6,705 nt of DNA from an uncultured Microbacterium sp. (GTDB lineage: Bacteria; Actinomycetota; Actinomycetes; Actinomycetales; Microbacteriaceae). The notes below the pieces were generated by a model. That model was not told where the DNA came from. It made no database searches and worked only from the letters and a program-made list of their open reading frames with translations. Below, in pieces: positions 1 to 5,740 of this stretch. Each line of letters starts with the position of its first letter. Position 1 is the stretch's first letter. The DNA lies in the NCBI GenBank assembly GCA_947647645.1, contig CANSLE010000134.1, positions 1 through 6,705 on the forward strand. The letters run 5' to 3'. The translations under genes were made by a program, and so were the position numbers.

Positions 1-307
1 ATTTGGCATTTGACAAGTGCACGCTGTTGAGTTCTCAAGGATCGGATGCTCCCGCGATCCAGCCTCTCGGCTCTCTCTACGGGGCAACGTCATTCCTCGC
101 CCCGGTCACCCGGGGCAGGGGCGGCAGCTGCTTTCGCAGAAGCCGCGACTCACTCACACGGACCGTCTGCGACGGCAACGTGGAGGGAGGTTTCCATCCT
201 AGACCAGAAGTCCTGTTCTCTCTACCGAGAGGTTCGGGATGGGAGGTGGTTCTCCGCTTGAGGGGGCGAGGCCTTCCGGCCCTTCGCTCTTCCCTGTGGG
301 GCGAACA
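1..307 (-). ncRNA. Structured leader RNA, probable pre-16S rRNA leader (continues past base 1)
   Basis: No protein gene is credible here. Read on the minus strand, the stretch folds into local hairpins in this order: 305-283 (UUCGC/GCGAA, with CCC/GGG inside), 282-269 (GGCC stem, GGAA loop), 175-163 (CCGUC/GACGG, 3-base loop), 146-121 (GCGGC/GCCGC outer stem, CUGC/GCAG inner stem, GAAA loop), 116-99 (7-bp GCCCCGG/CCGGGGC, GUGA loop) and 60-39 (6-bp GGAUCG/CGAUCC). Three loops are GNRA tetraloops only on this strand, which argues for transcription leftwards. A perfect 8-bp helix, 232-225 with 70-63, encloses the three central hairpins as a multibranch domain. The leader then carries TTGAGAACTCAACAGCGTGC, an element I recall upstream of actinobacterial 16S genes. 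The neighbour tyrS also often lies near rRNA operons in this group, as I remember it. The rRNA identity is inference because the 16S gene is outside the window. An independent small RNA is the alternative. Confidence 0.55.
18..40 (-). promoter_or_regulatory. boxA-like rRNA antitermination / processing element
   Basis: The minus strand reads CCTTGAGAACTCAACAGCGTGC. The core TTGAGAACT matches the boxA-containing segment found in leaders and spacers of actinobacterial rRNA operons, for example TTTGAGAACT in mycobacteria, where NusB/NusE bind nascent RNA to prevent premature termination. The core TTGAG-AA-CTCAA (38-27) is also an inverted repeat. It lies directly after the 60-39 hairpin and before the window edge, where a 16S gene would be expected soon after. 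The match is from memory of the family consensus. Confidence 0.5.
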
Positions 308-313
308 AGTAAT

Positions 314-342
314 AACTTACGCGGCCGGTGGAGTTCGGGCAA
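314..342 (-). promoter_or_regulatory. Candidate promoter for the leader RNA
   Basis: On the minus strand TTGCCC (342-337) is followed after 17 bases by TAAGTT (319-314). These match the sigma70-type consensus at 4 of 6 and 3 of 6 positions. A start about 7 bases after the -10 box falls near 307, exactly where the first leader hairpin (305-283) begins, which is independent support. The boxes are weak for an rRNA promoter, and stronger promoters further upstream cannot be excluded. Confidence 0.35.
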
Positions 343-356
343 ATCACACGCGCATC

Positions 357-373
357 CCGGGCGTGTCGCCCGG
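357..373 (-). terminator. Second hairpin after chvE, possible back-up terminator
   Basis: A perfect 7-bp inverted repeat, CCGGGCG with CGCCCGG, has a 3-base loop (ACA on the minus strand). It lies between the main chvE terminator and the candidate leader promoter. It could be a back-up terminator insulating the RNA gene from the sugar operon. It could also be a protein-binding site just upstream of the -35 box. It has no T-run, which is common for actinobacterial terminators. Confidence 0.4.
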
Positions 374-407
374 CCCGACGCTCCGGTCCGACTCGCCCGC
401 TGAGACG

Positions 408-443
408 ACGTCGGCCCCCGTTCCGCAGAGCGGGGGCCGACGT
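408..443 (-). terminator. Terminator of the sugar-importer operon
   Basis: A perfect 13-bp stem (ACGTCGGCCCCCG at 408-420 with its complement at 431-443) encloses a 10-base loop. It starts 14 bases after the chvE stop codon on the minus strand. The stem is very GC-rich and no T-run follows, the usual look of intrinsic terminators in high-GC actinobacteria. The hairpin is symmetric and could also act on plus-strand transcripts, but no plus-strand gene is visible. Confidence 0.85.
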
Positions 444-457
444 GAGGGTGGGGTCGC

Positions 458-1579
458 TTACTGCGCGGCCTTCACGATCGCCAGGAGCTTCGGGCTGTTG
501 GCGTACGCCTCGGCCGCGTTCTCCTTGGTGACGATGACCGGCGGCAGCAGGTAGGCCGGGACGACCTTGACGCCGTTGTTGTACTGCGTGGTGTCGTTGA
601 CCTCAGGCTTCTCGCCCTTCTGCAGGGACTGGATCATCGTGATCGTCTGGGCGACGAGGAGCGAGGTGTCCTTGTTGATGGTGGAGTACTGCTCCCCCGC
701 CATGATCGACTTGACCGACTCGGCCTCGGAGTCCTGACCGGTGACGGTGAACTGCGAGATGTTCTTGCCGGCCTGCTTCACCGAGGTGATGACGGCGCGG
801 GCCAGCGTGTCGTTCGGCGAGAGCACGCCGTCGATGGCCGCCGAGGTGTAGTTGGCCGTGAGCAGCGAGTCCATGCGGCTCTGCGCGTTCTCGGCCTTCC
901 AGCCCTGCGTCGCCGTCTGCTGGATGTCGGTCTGTCCCGACACGACCTTCAGCGTGCCGTCGTCGATCTTCGGCTTCAGCACCTTCATGGCGCCGTTGAA
1001 GAAGACCGCCGAGTTGGCGTCGTCCGGCGAGCCGGAGAACAGCTCGACGTTCCACGGCGCGCCGTGGCCCGACCGCTTCTGCAGACCGTCGAGGAGCGCC
1101 TGGCCCTGCAGCTGGCCGACCTTGAAGTTGTCGAACGCGACGTAGTAGTTCACATTCGGCGTGTTCTCGATGAGGCGGTCGTAGGCGATCACCGTGACGC
1201 CGGCATCCGCCGCCTGCTGCAGCTGCGTGCCGAGCTGCTTGCCATCCTTGGCGCCGATGACGATGACCTTCGCCCCGTTCGTGATCATGGACGAGATCTG
1301 GTTCTGCTGCTCGGCGACCGTGTTGGATGCGGGGGCGTACTGGACGCTCGACTTGAATCCCGCGTCCTTGAGACCCTTGTCGAACAGGTCGCCGGCGAGA
1401 ACCCAGTTCTCCGACGTCTTGTCCGGCAGCGCGACGCCGATCAGGGAGTCCGCGGCGAAGCCGGCAGTGGCCCCCGCCGATGCGGTCGCGTCGCCGCCGC
1501 GCCCGGAGCTCGAGCAGCCCGTGAGCGCGAGTGCCGTGACGGCGGCCAGTGAGGCTGCCGCAAGAGCGATTCTCTTCAT
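458..1579 (-). CDS. chvE: Multiple-monosaccharide ABC transporter, substrate-binding lipoprotein (ChvE/XylF-like)
   Basis: This 373-residue protein is the extracellular receptor that captures a monosaccharide and delivers it to the MmsAB membrane complex. The N-terminus is a lipoprotein signal: K2 and R3, a hydrophobic stretch 4-18, and lipobox LTGC with Cys22 as the probable lipidated residue. A Ser/Gly/Ala-rich linker follows, then a type I periplasmic-binding-protein fold. Recognisable family motifs are IGVALPDKTSENW (47-59), VIVIGAKDG (105-113), AYDRLI (132-137), GSPDDANS (183-190), SPNDTLA (254-260) and TGQDSE (280-285). AYDRLI and the overall pattern are typical of ChvE and XylF. The start at 1579 gives an intact signal peptide. 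A GAAAG-type ribosome site lies about 10 bases upstream, and the gap to mmsB is 47 bases. It is the last gene of the operon. Family assignment is firm; the actual sugar is not known, and XylF (xylose) is the closest alternative name. Confidence 0.93.
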   Translation of the reverse strand: MKRIALAAASLAAVTALALTGCSSSGRGGDATASAGATAGFAADSLIGVALPDKTSENWVLAGDLFDKGLKDAGFKSSVQYAPASNTVAEQQNQISSMITNGAKVIVIGAKDGKQLGTQLQQAADAGVTVIAYDRLIENTPNVNYYVAFDNFKVGQLQGQALLDGLQKRSGHGAPWNVELFSGSPDDANSAVFFNGAMKVLKPKIDDGTLKVVSGQTDIQQTATQGWKAENAQSRMDSLLTANYTSAAIDGVLSPNDTLARAVITSVKQAGKNISQFTVTGQDSEAESVKSIMAGEQYSTINKDTSLLVAQTITMIQSLQKGEKPEVNDTTQYNNGVKVVPAYLLPPVIVTKENAAEAYANSPKLLAIVKAAQ

Positions 1580-1626
1580 TGATTCATCACTTTCTCTGGT
1601 GAGGGTGAGGCGAGTCGTTCCCGGAC

Positions 1627-2970
1627 CTACACCTTGGGAAGGTCGGCCGGCTGGCTCGACTCGTTCGTGCCCGACGTCGGGATGACGGCGGGGACATCTG
1701 TGAGCACCACGGCGCTCTTGTCGCGACGACGCGTGAGCAGCCCGATGATGGAGGGGCCGCCGCGCCGCTTGCTGATGACGTCGATGGCGACGGCGAACAG
1801 GAGGACGAGGCCCTTGGTGATCTGGATCGCGTCGGCCTGGGCGCCGATCAACTGCAGACCGTTGTTGAGGAAGGCCATGACGAGGCCGCCGATTATCGAC
1901 CCGATCACCGTGCCGATACCTCCCGAGACGGCGGCGCCGCCGATGAACACGGCCGCGATGGCGTCGAGCTCCCACCCGTTGCCGTCCTGCGGGCCGGATG
2001 CCGTCGCGCGGCCGACGTAGATCATTCCGGCCACGGCGGCGAGCACCGACATGTTCATCATGACGAAGAAGTCGACGCGGCGGTCCTTGATGCCCGACAG
2101 CGCCGCCGCGAGGCGGTTGCCGCCGACGGCGTAGATGTGACGACCGAAGACCGTGCGGTTGGTGACGAACGAGTAGATCACGACGAGAACCAGCAGGATC
2201 ACGCCGGAGATCGGAAAGCTCGTGCCCGGACGTCCCGTGGCGAACAGCCACGCGGCCCACAGGATCGCGGCCGAGAGGATGACGGCCTTCACGGCGGAGA
2301 CCCACAACGGCGCCGAGTCGGCACCGATCTTGGCCTGCTGTCGGCGCAGACGCGACTCGTTGTAGACGATCCACGCGACGCCGACGAGTCCGAGGAGCAT
2401 GGTCAGCACGTTGAAGTCGACGGCGATCGGCAGCTCCGGCAGGTAGCCCGAGCCGATGTAGCTGTACTCCGGCGGCACCGGGGTGGTCGTCGACTGTCCG
2501 ATCCACTGGTTGCCACCGCGGAAGATGAGCATGCCCGCCAGTGTCACGATGAACGCTGGCACCCCGACGTAGGCTACCCAGAACCCCTGCCACGCGCCGA
2601 CGAGCGCGCCGACGACGAGGCCGATCAGGATCGCCACGGGCCAGGGCATGTTCCACTCGCTCATCGACTGCGCCACGATGATGCCGACGAACGCGGCGAC
2701 CGACCCGACGGACAGATCGATGTGGCCCATGATGATGACCATCACCATGCCGATCGCGAGGATCAGGATGTAGGACTGCTGACTCACGACGTTGATGAGG
2801 TTCTGCGGCGAGAGGGTCGTGCCGCCGGTCCAGATCTGGAAGATCAGGATGATGGCGATCAGCGACGCCAGGATGCCGAACTGTCGGAGGGAGGACGTGC
2901 TCCCGCCGAACATCTTCTTCAGGTCGGAGAAACCGCCTGAGCTCTTGGTGGGTACCGTCTCGGTGCTCAT
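1627..2970 (-). CDS. mmsB: Multiple-monosaccharide ABC transporter permease (MmsB/GguB, XylH-like)
   Basis: This 447-residue polytopic membrane protein of the ribose/xylose permease family (BPD_transp_2) should form, as a dimer, the sugar channel driven by MmsA. About ten hydrophobic segments are visible, roughly at 31-47, 63-80, 88-104, 111-136, 137-150, 187-203, 226-245, 253-270, 303-320 and 337-400 (several helices). Family hallmarks are FQIWTGG (44-50), IGMVMVIIMGHIDLSVGS (73-90) and the repeat-rich FIGGAAVSGGIGTVIGSIIGG (342-362). The ATG at 2970 overlaps the mmsA stop as ATGA, so translation is probably coupled. AGAAGG lies 7 bases upstream of the start. After the last helix a basic, hydrophilic tail (about 401-447, with KRRGG and RRRDK) is longer than I expect for this family and presumably cytoplasmic. 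XylH is the nearest alternative name. Confidence 0.93.
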   Translation of the reverse strand: MSTETVPTKSSGGFSDLKKMFGGSTSSLRQFGILASLIAIILIFQIWTGGTTLSPQNLINVVSQQSYILILAIGMVMVIIMGHIDLSVGSVAAFVGIIVAQSMSEWNMPWPVAILIGLVVGALVGAWQGFWVAYVGVPAFIVTLAGMLIFRGGNQWIGQSTTTPVPPEYSYIGSGYLPELPIAVDFNVLTMLLGLVGVAWIVYNESRLRRQQAKIGADSAPLWVSAVKAVILSAAILWAAWLFATGRPGTSFPISGVILLVLVVIYSFVTNRTVFGRHIYAVGGNRLAAALSGIKDRRVDFFVMMNMSVLAAVAGMIYVGRATASGPQDGNGWELDAIAAVFIGGAAVSGGIGTVIGSIIGGLVMAFLNNGLQLIGAQADAIQITKGLVLLFAVAIDVISKRRGGPSIIGLLTRRRDKSAVVLTDVPAVIPTSGTNESSQPADLPKV

Positions 2971-4514
2971 CGTTGTGCCTTCTGTCGTGCGGAGGTCATG
3001 CTGCGCATGAGGTTCTCGGGGGTTGCGTCGGCGACGGGCAGGTCATCGGTGATCTGCCCCTCGAAGATCGTGTAGATGCGGTCGGAGATGCCGAGCAGCT
3101 CGGGCAGCTCGCTGGAGATGAGGATGACGCCCTTGCCTTGCGCGGCCAGCTGCTGGACGATCGCGTAGATCTCGTACTTCGCGCCGACGTCGATGCCGCG
3201 GGTCGGCTCGTCGAGGATCAGCAGCTCGGGGTCGGTGAACATCCATTTGGCGAGCACGACCTTCTGCTGATTGCCACCCGACAGCTTGGAGACGCCCACG
3301 TCGACGCTCGGCGTCTTGATGCGCAGCTTCTTGCGGTAGTCGTCGGCGACGTCGTTCTCGGCGTAGGGGTCGATGACACCGTTGCGCGCGATCTTCTTCA
3401 GCTTGGCGGCGACGATGGAGCGCTTGATCGTGTCGAGCAGATTGAGGCCGAGCACCTTGCGGTCTTCGCTGACGTAGGCCATGCCGTGATCGATCGCCGA
3501 CTGGACGTCCTTGATCACCACTTCCTTGCCGTCGATGAGGATCTGGCCCGATTCGTAGGAGCCGTAGGAGCGGCCGAACAGGCTCATCGCCAGCTCGGTA
3601 CGGCCCGCGCCCATGAGACCGGCGATGCCGACGATCTCGCCGCGGCGCACGTAGAGGTTCGAGTGCTTGGCGACGAGACGCTCGGGAATCTGCGGATGGC
3701 GCACCGTCCAGTCGCGCACCTCGAAGAAGACCTCGCCGATGTGGGGCGTGCGATCCGGGAAGCGGCTCTCCAGCGACCGGCCGACCATCCCGCGGATGAT
3801 GCGGTCCTCGTCGACGGTGCCGGAGGCGACATCGAGCGTCTCGACCGTACGGCCGTCGCGGATGATCGTGATCGCGTCGGCGATCTGCTCGATCTCGTTC
3901 AGCTTGTGGCTGATGATGATCGACGAGATGCCCTTGCCCTTGAGCGAGAGGATCAGATCCAGCAGGTGCTGCGAGTCGTCCTCGTTCAGCGCGGCGGTGG
4001 GCTCGTCGAGGATGAGGAGCTTCACGTCCTTCGCGAGCGCCTTGGCGATCTCGACGAGCTGCTGCTTGCCGACGCCGAGGTGCTTGACCTGCGTGTCGGG
4101 GTCGTCGCGCAGTCCCACCCGCGCCAGCAGATCGACGGCGCGCAGACGCGCGGTGCTCCAGTCGATGACGCCGCCGCGCTGGATCTCGTTGCCGAGGAAG
4201 ATGTTCTCCGTGATCGAGAGCTCGGGAATCAGCGCCAGCTCCTGGTGGATGATCGCAATGCCGGCGTGCTCGCTGGCGCGGATGTCCTTGAACTGCACCA
4301 CCTCGCCGCGGTACCAGATGTCCCCGCTGTAGGTGCCGTACGGGTAGACCCCGGAGAGCACCTTCATGAGCGTGGACTTGCCCGCGCCGTTCTCGCCGCA
4401 GATCGCGTGGACCTCGCCCGCCGTGACCGTGATCGAGACGTCGCTGAGGGCCTTGACTCCCGGGAACTCCTTGGTGATGGAACGCATCTCCAGGATCGGC
4501 ACTGCATCCGCCAT
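2967..4514 (-). CDS. mmsA: Multiple-monosaccharide ABC transporter ATP-binding protein (MmsA/GguA, XylG-like)
   Basis: This 515-residue protein has two fused ATP-binding cassettes and energises import through MmsB. Cassette 1 shows Walker A GENGAGKST (40-48), Q-loop Gln91, a degenerate signature LGVGKQQ (146-152), Walker B LLILDEP (166-172) and H-loop His203. Cassette 2 has a Walker A with the lysine replaced (GLMGAGRTE, 299-307), an intact signature LSGGNQQK (411-418) and Walker B LLILDEPTRGID (431-442). The degenerate second Walker A is normal for sugar importers of this class (RbsA, XylG, MglA). The insert YPYGTYSGDI (57-66) is characteristic of the MmsA/XylG group. The start at 4514 is set by AGGAGG (4529-4524) 9 bases upstream. 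It is the first gene of the operon, 137 bases after the repressor gene. An operator and a TTGACA promoter lie in that gap. Confidence 0.95.
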   Translation of the reverse strand: MADAVPILEMRSITKEFPGVKALSDVSITVTAGEVHAICGENGAGKSTLMKVLSGVYPYGTYSGDIWYRGEVVQFKDIRASEHAGIAIIHQELALIPELSITENIFLGNEIQRGGVIDWSTARLRAVDLLARVGLRDDPDTQVKHLGVGKQQLVEIAKALAKDVKLLILDEPTAALNEDDSQHLLDLILSLKGKGISSIIISHKLNEIEQIADAITIIRDGRTVETLDVASGTVDEDRIIRGMVGRSLESRFPDRTPHIGEVFFEVRDWTVRHPQIPERLVAKHSNLYVRRGEIVGIAGLMGAGRTELAMSLFGRSYGSYESGQILIDGKEVVIKDVQSAIDHGMAYVSEDRKVLGLNLLDTIKRSIVAAKLKKIARNGVIDPYAENDVADDYRKKLRIKTPSVDVGVSKLSGGNQQKVVLAKWMFTDPELLILDEPTRGIDVGAKYEIYAIVQQLAAQGKGVILISSELPELLGISDRIYTIFEGQITDDLPVADATPENLMRSMTSARQKAQR

Positions 4515-4523
4515 CGTGCGCGA

Positions 4524-4529
4524 CCTCCT
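4524..4529 (-). promoter_or_regulatory. Ribosome binding site of mmsA
   Basis: The minus strand has AGGAGG, a full anti-Shine-Dalgarno match, 9 bases before the ATG at 4514. It fixes the mmsA start, and no other in-frame start is better supported. It is the strongest ribosome site in the window, consistent with this being the head of the operon. Confidence 0.75.
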
Positions 4530-4546
4530 CGTCGTTGCTCGTCGTT
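4528..4546. repeat. Short tandem repeat in the mmsA 5' leader
   Basis: CTCGTCGTT occurs at 4528-4536 and again at 4538-4546, a 10-base period. Further TCGT units continue to 4558, giving six TCGT in 30 bases. On the transcribed strand this is an ACGA/CAACGA-rich, purine-rich leader with little ability to fold, directly upstream of the ribosome site. It may simply keep the site accessible; no factor can be assigned. Confidence 0.4.
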
Positions 4547-4562
4547 CTTCGTTGATCGTTGT

Positions 4563-4582
4563 CGATGTGACCGTTCACATCG
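4563..4582. promoter_or_regulatory. LacI-family operator O1, upstream of mmsA
   Basis: A 20-bp palindrome has 8-bp perfect arms, CGATGTGA and TCACATCG, and a 4-base centre CCGT. It begins 7 bases after the -10 box of the mmsA promoter, so it covers the expected start of transcription, a classic repression position. The half-site TGTGA with a central CG step resembles the symmetric lac operator. Its near-copy sits upstream of the repressor gene at 5698-5716. Confidence 0.75.
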
Positions 4583-4589
4583 CTTGAAC

Positions 4590-4618
4590 ATCGTGCACCC
4601 TGCGGACGGTGTTGTCAA
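4590..4618 (-). promoter_or_regulatory. Promoter of the mmsA-mmsB-chvE operon
   Basis: The minus strand has a perfect -35 box TTGACA (4618-4613), a 17-base spacer and CACGAT (4595-4590) as -10, matching consensus at A2, A5 and T6. The start is expected near 4583, at the edge of operator O1, leaving a leader of about 70 bases before mmsA. A 6-bp inverted repeat, CGGACG/CGTCCG (4603-4608 with 4620-4625), flanks the -35 box. Confidence 0.6.
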
Positions 4619-4651
4619 TCGTCCGAAAGCGCCGTTACCGAAGCGTCACCT

Positions 4652-5683
4652 TCAGCGTGCCGGCGCCGCGGCGCACGACTCCCGGACCACGAGCGTGGGC
4701 TCCAGGCTCATGCCGTCCACGGCATCCACCGGGACGTCCGGTGCGCCGATCGCGCGGAGGAGGGCGGCCATCGCGCGCTCCCCGAGCCCGGCGAACTGCT
4801 GGTGGACCGTCGTCAGGGGTGGCCAGGCGTGCGCAGCCAGCGGGATGTCGTCGAAGCCGACCACACTCACCTGAAGGGGGACCTCGACGCCGACGTCCCG
4901 GAATCCGTGGAGCATGCCGAGCGCCATCGCGTCGTTCGCGGCGAACACCGCGGTGAAGTCGAGCCGGCGTGACAGCTCCACCGCCGCGTGATACCCGAAG
5001 TCCGCCGTCCAGTCGCCGAGGATCGGCGGTCTGGTCGGGAGATCGGCGTCGGAGAGCGCGTGGAGATACCCCTGCATACGACTCTCCGCCTCGATCCAGT
5101 CCTGGGGACCCGCGAGATGCACGATCTCCGCATGCCCCAGCGACATGAGGTGCTCCGTCGCCAGTCGGGCGCCGCGCACCTGGTCCTCGGCGAGCTCCGC
5201 GATCCCCCGCTCCGCACTGTGGAGCCCCAGGTATGGGATGTCGACGTCGAGCTCCGCGAGCACATCGAACACGCGCACCTGGGGCGCGTGCACGATGATG
5301 CCCTCGACCGACTGCCGCCGCAGATGCTCGACGGCGGCCGCGATCGTGTCCGGGCGCGTGTCGCGCAGGTACGCGGAGTTGACCCAGTAGCCGCGCTCGC
5401 GCGCGGCATCCTCCAGCGCCGCCAGACTGGACGACGGCCCGTACTCGCCGCGCGAGCCCAGCACGACGCCGAGCGTCTGCGATCGGCTGGTCACGAGGGC
5501 GCGCGCCGCCTGATTCGGTCGGTAGCGGAGGTCGGCCATGGCGTCGAGGACGCGCTGCTTGGTCTCGGGACGGATCGACGGATGACCGTTGAGCACGCGC
5601 GAGACGGTCTGGTACGACACATCCGCGGCGCGCGCGACATCGCGGATACTCGCGCTTCGCGCCCTCTCCTCGCCAGCCGACAC
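4652..5683 (-). CDS. LacI-family transcriptional repressor of the sugar-importer operon
   Basis: This 343-residue DNA-binding protein probably represses the adjacent importer operon until its sugar ligand binds. An N-terminal helix-turn-helix (SIRDVARAADVSYQTVSRVLNG, about 12-33) is followed by the hinge helix NQAARAL (57-63). A type I periplasmic-binding-like effector and dimerisation domain follows, with AANDAMALG (248-256) and GFDDIPLA (277-284). The recognition helix begins YQTVSR (24-29), identical to E. coli LacI, and both candidate operators carry the lac-like half-site TGTGA. I chose the GTG at 5683 because a GAGGG ribosome site lies 4 bases upstream and the promoter and operator then stay outside the gene. 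In-frame GTGs at 5707 and 5713 lie inside the operator and are alternatives. The promoter of mmsA starts 33 bases after the stop, with no clear terminator between. The ligand is unknown. Confidence 0.92.
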   Translation of the reverse strand: MSAGEERARSASIRDVARAADVSYQTVSRVLNGHPSIRPETKQRVLDAMADLRYRPNQAARALVTSRSQTLGVVLGSRGEYGPSSSLAALEDAARERGYWVNSAYLRDTRPDTIAAAVEHLRRQSVEGIIVHAPQVRVFDVLAELDVDIPYLGLHSAERGIAELAEDQVRGARLATEHLMSLGHAEIVHLAGPQDWIEAESRMQGYLHALSDADLPTRPPILGDWTADFGYHAAVELSRRLDFTAVFAANDAMALGMLHGFRDVGVEVPLQVSVVGFDDIPLAAHAWPPLTTVHQQFAGLGERAMAALLRAIGAPDVPVDAVDGMSLEPTLVVRESCAAAPAR

Positions 5684-5697
5684 GGTGCCCTCGCCTT

Positions 5698-5716
5698 CGA
5701 TGTGCACGTTCACATT
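5698..5716. promoter_or_regulatory. LacI-family operator O2, at the repressor gene's own start
   Basis: The plus strand reads CGATGTG, two variable bases, then CGTTCACAT, the same sequence in the same orientation as O1 at 4563-4580. Within the 16-bp core (5700-5715) all symmetric pairs but one are complementary. It lies 15 bases before the chosen GTG of the repressor gene and overlaps the candidate -10 box, so autoregulation is the natural reading. Confidence 0.7.
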
Positions 5717-5740
5717 ACCGCGCCCGCGCGAGGCGGTCAC
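5712..5740 (-). promoter_or_regulatory. Candidate promoter of the repressor gene
   Basis: On the minus strand GTGACC (5740-5735) and TAATGT (5717-5712) are separated by 17 bases; they match consensus at 4 of 6 and 3 of 6. The -35 box overlaps the stop codon of the upstream DUF4184-like gene, and the -10 box overlaps operator O2. The expected start near 5705 coincides with the in-frame GTG at 5707, so a leaderless transcript is possible. Confidence 0.4.

Noticed and set aside
205..265. Resemblance to 5S rRNA around CCCATCCCGAAC on the minus strand.
   Set aside because: Only about 12 bases match the conserved 5S loop. The flanking 5S helices and conserved ends are absent.
299..307. Degenerate second Walker A in mmsA (residues 299-307 of the protein) as a possible inactivating mutation.
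   Set aside because: Loss of the lysine in the second cassette is normal for sugar importers of the RbsA/XylG/MglA type.
3..554. A 183-codon plus-strand open frame across the leader, terminator and chvE end.
   Set aside because: It runs through the terminator hairpin and antisense to chvE. It has no ribosome site or recognisable motif, and the structured RNA on the minus strand explains the region better.
1141..1160. GTTCACATTCGG inside chvE, resembling half of the operator.
   Set aside because: There is no second half-site, and it is within coding sequence; a single half-site match is expected by chance.
1580..2656. A long in-frame extension upstream of chvE, open for over 1 kb inside mmsB.
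   Set aside because: It is an Arg/His-rich shadow frame of mmsB typical of GC-rich DNA. The true start at 1579 gives an intact lipoprotein signal peptide.
2973..4874. A 633-codon open frame on the plus strand antisense to mmsA.
   Set aside because: It has shadow composition (Asp/Glu/Leu/Val-rich, no domain), and lies opposite a clear ABC ATPase with intact motifs.
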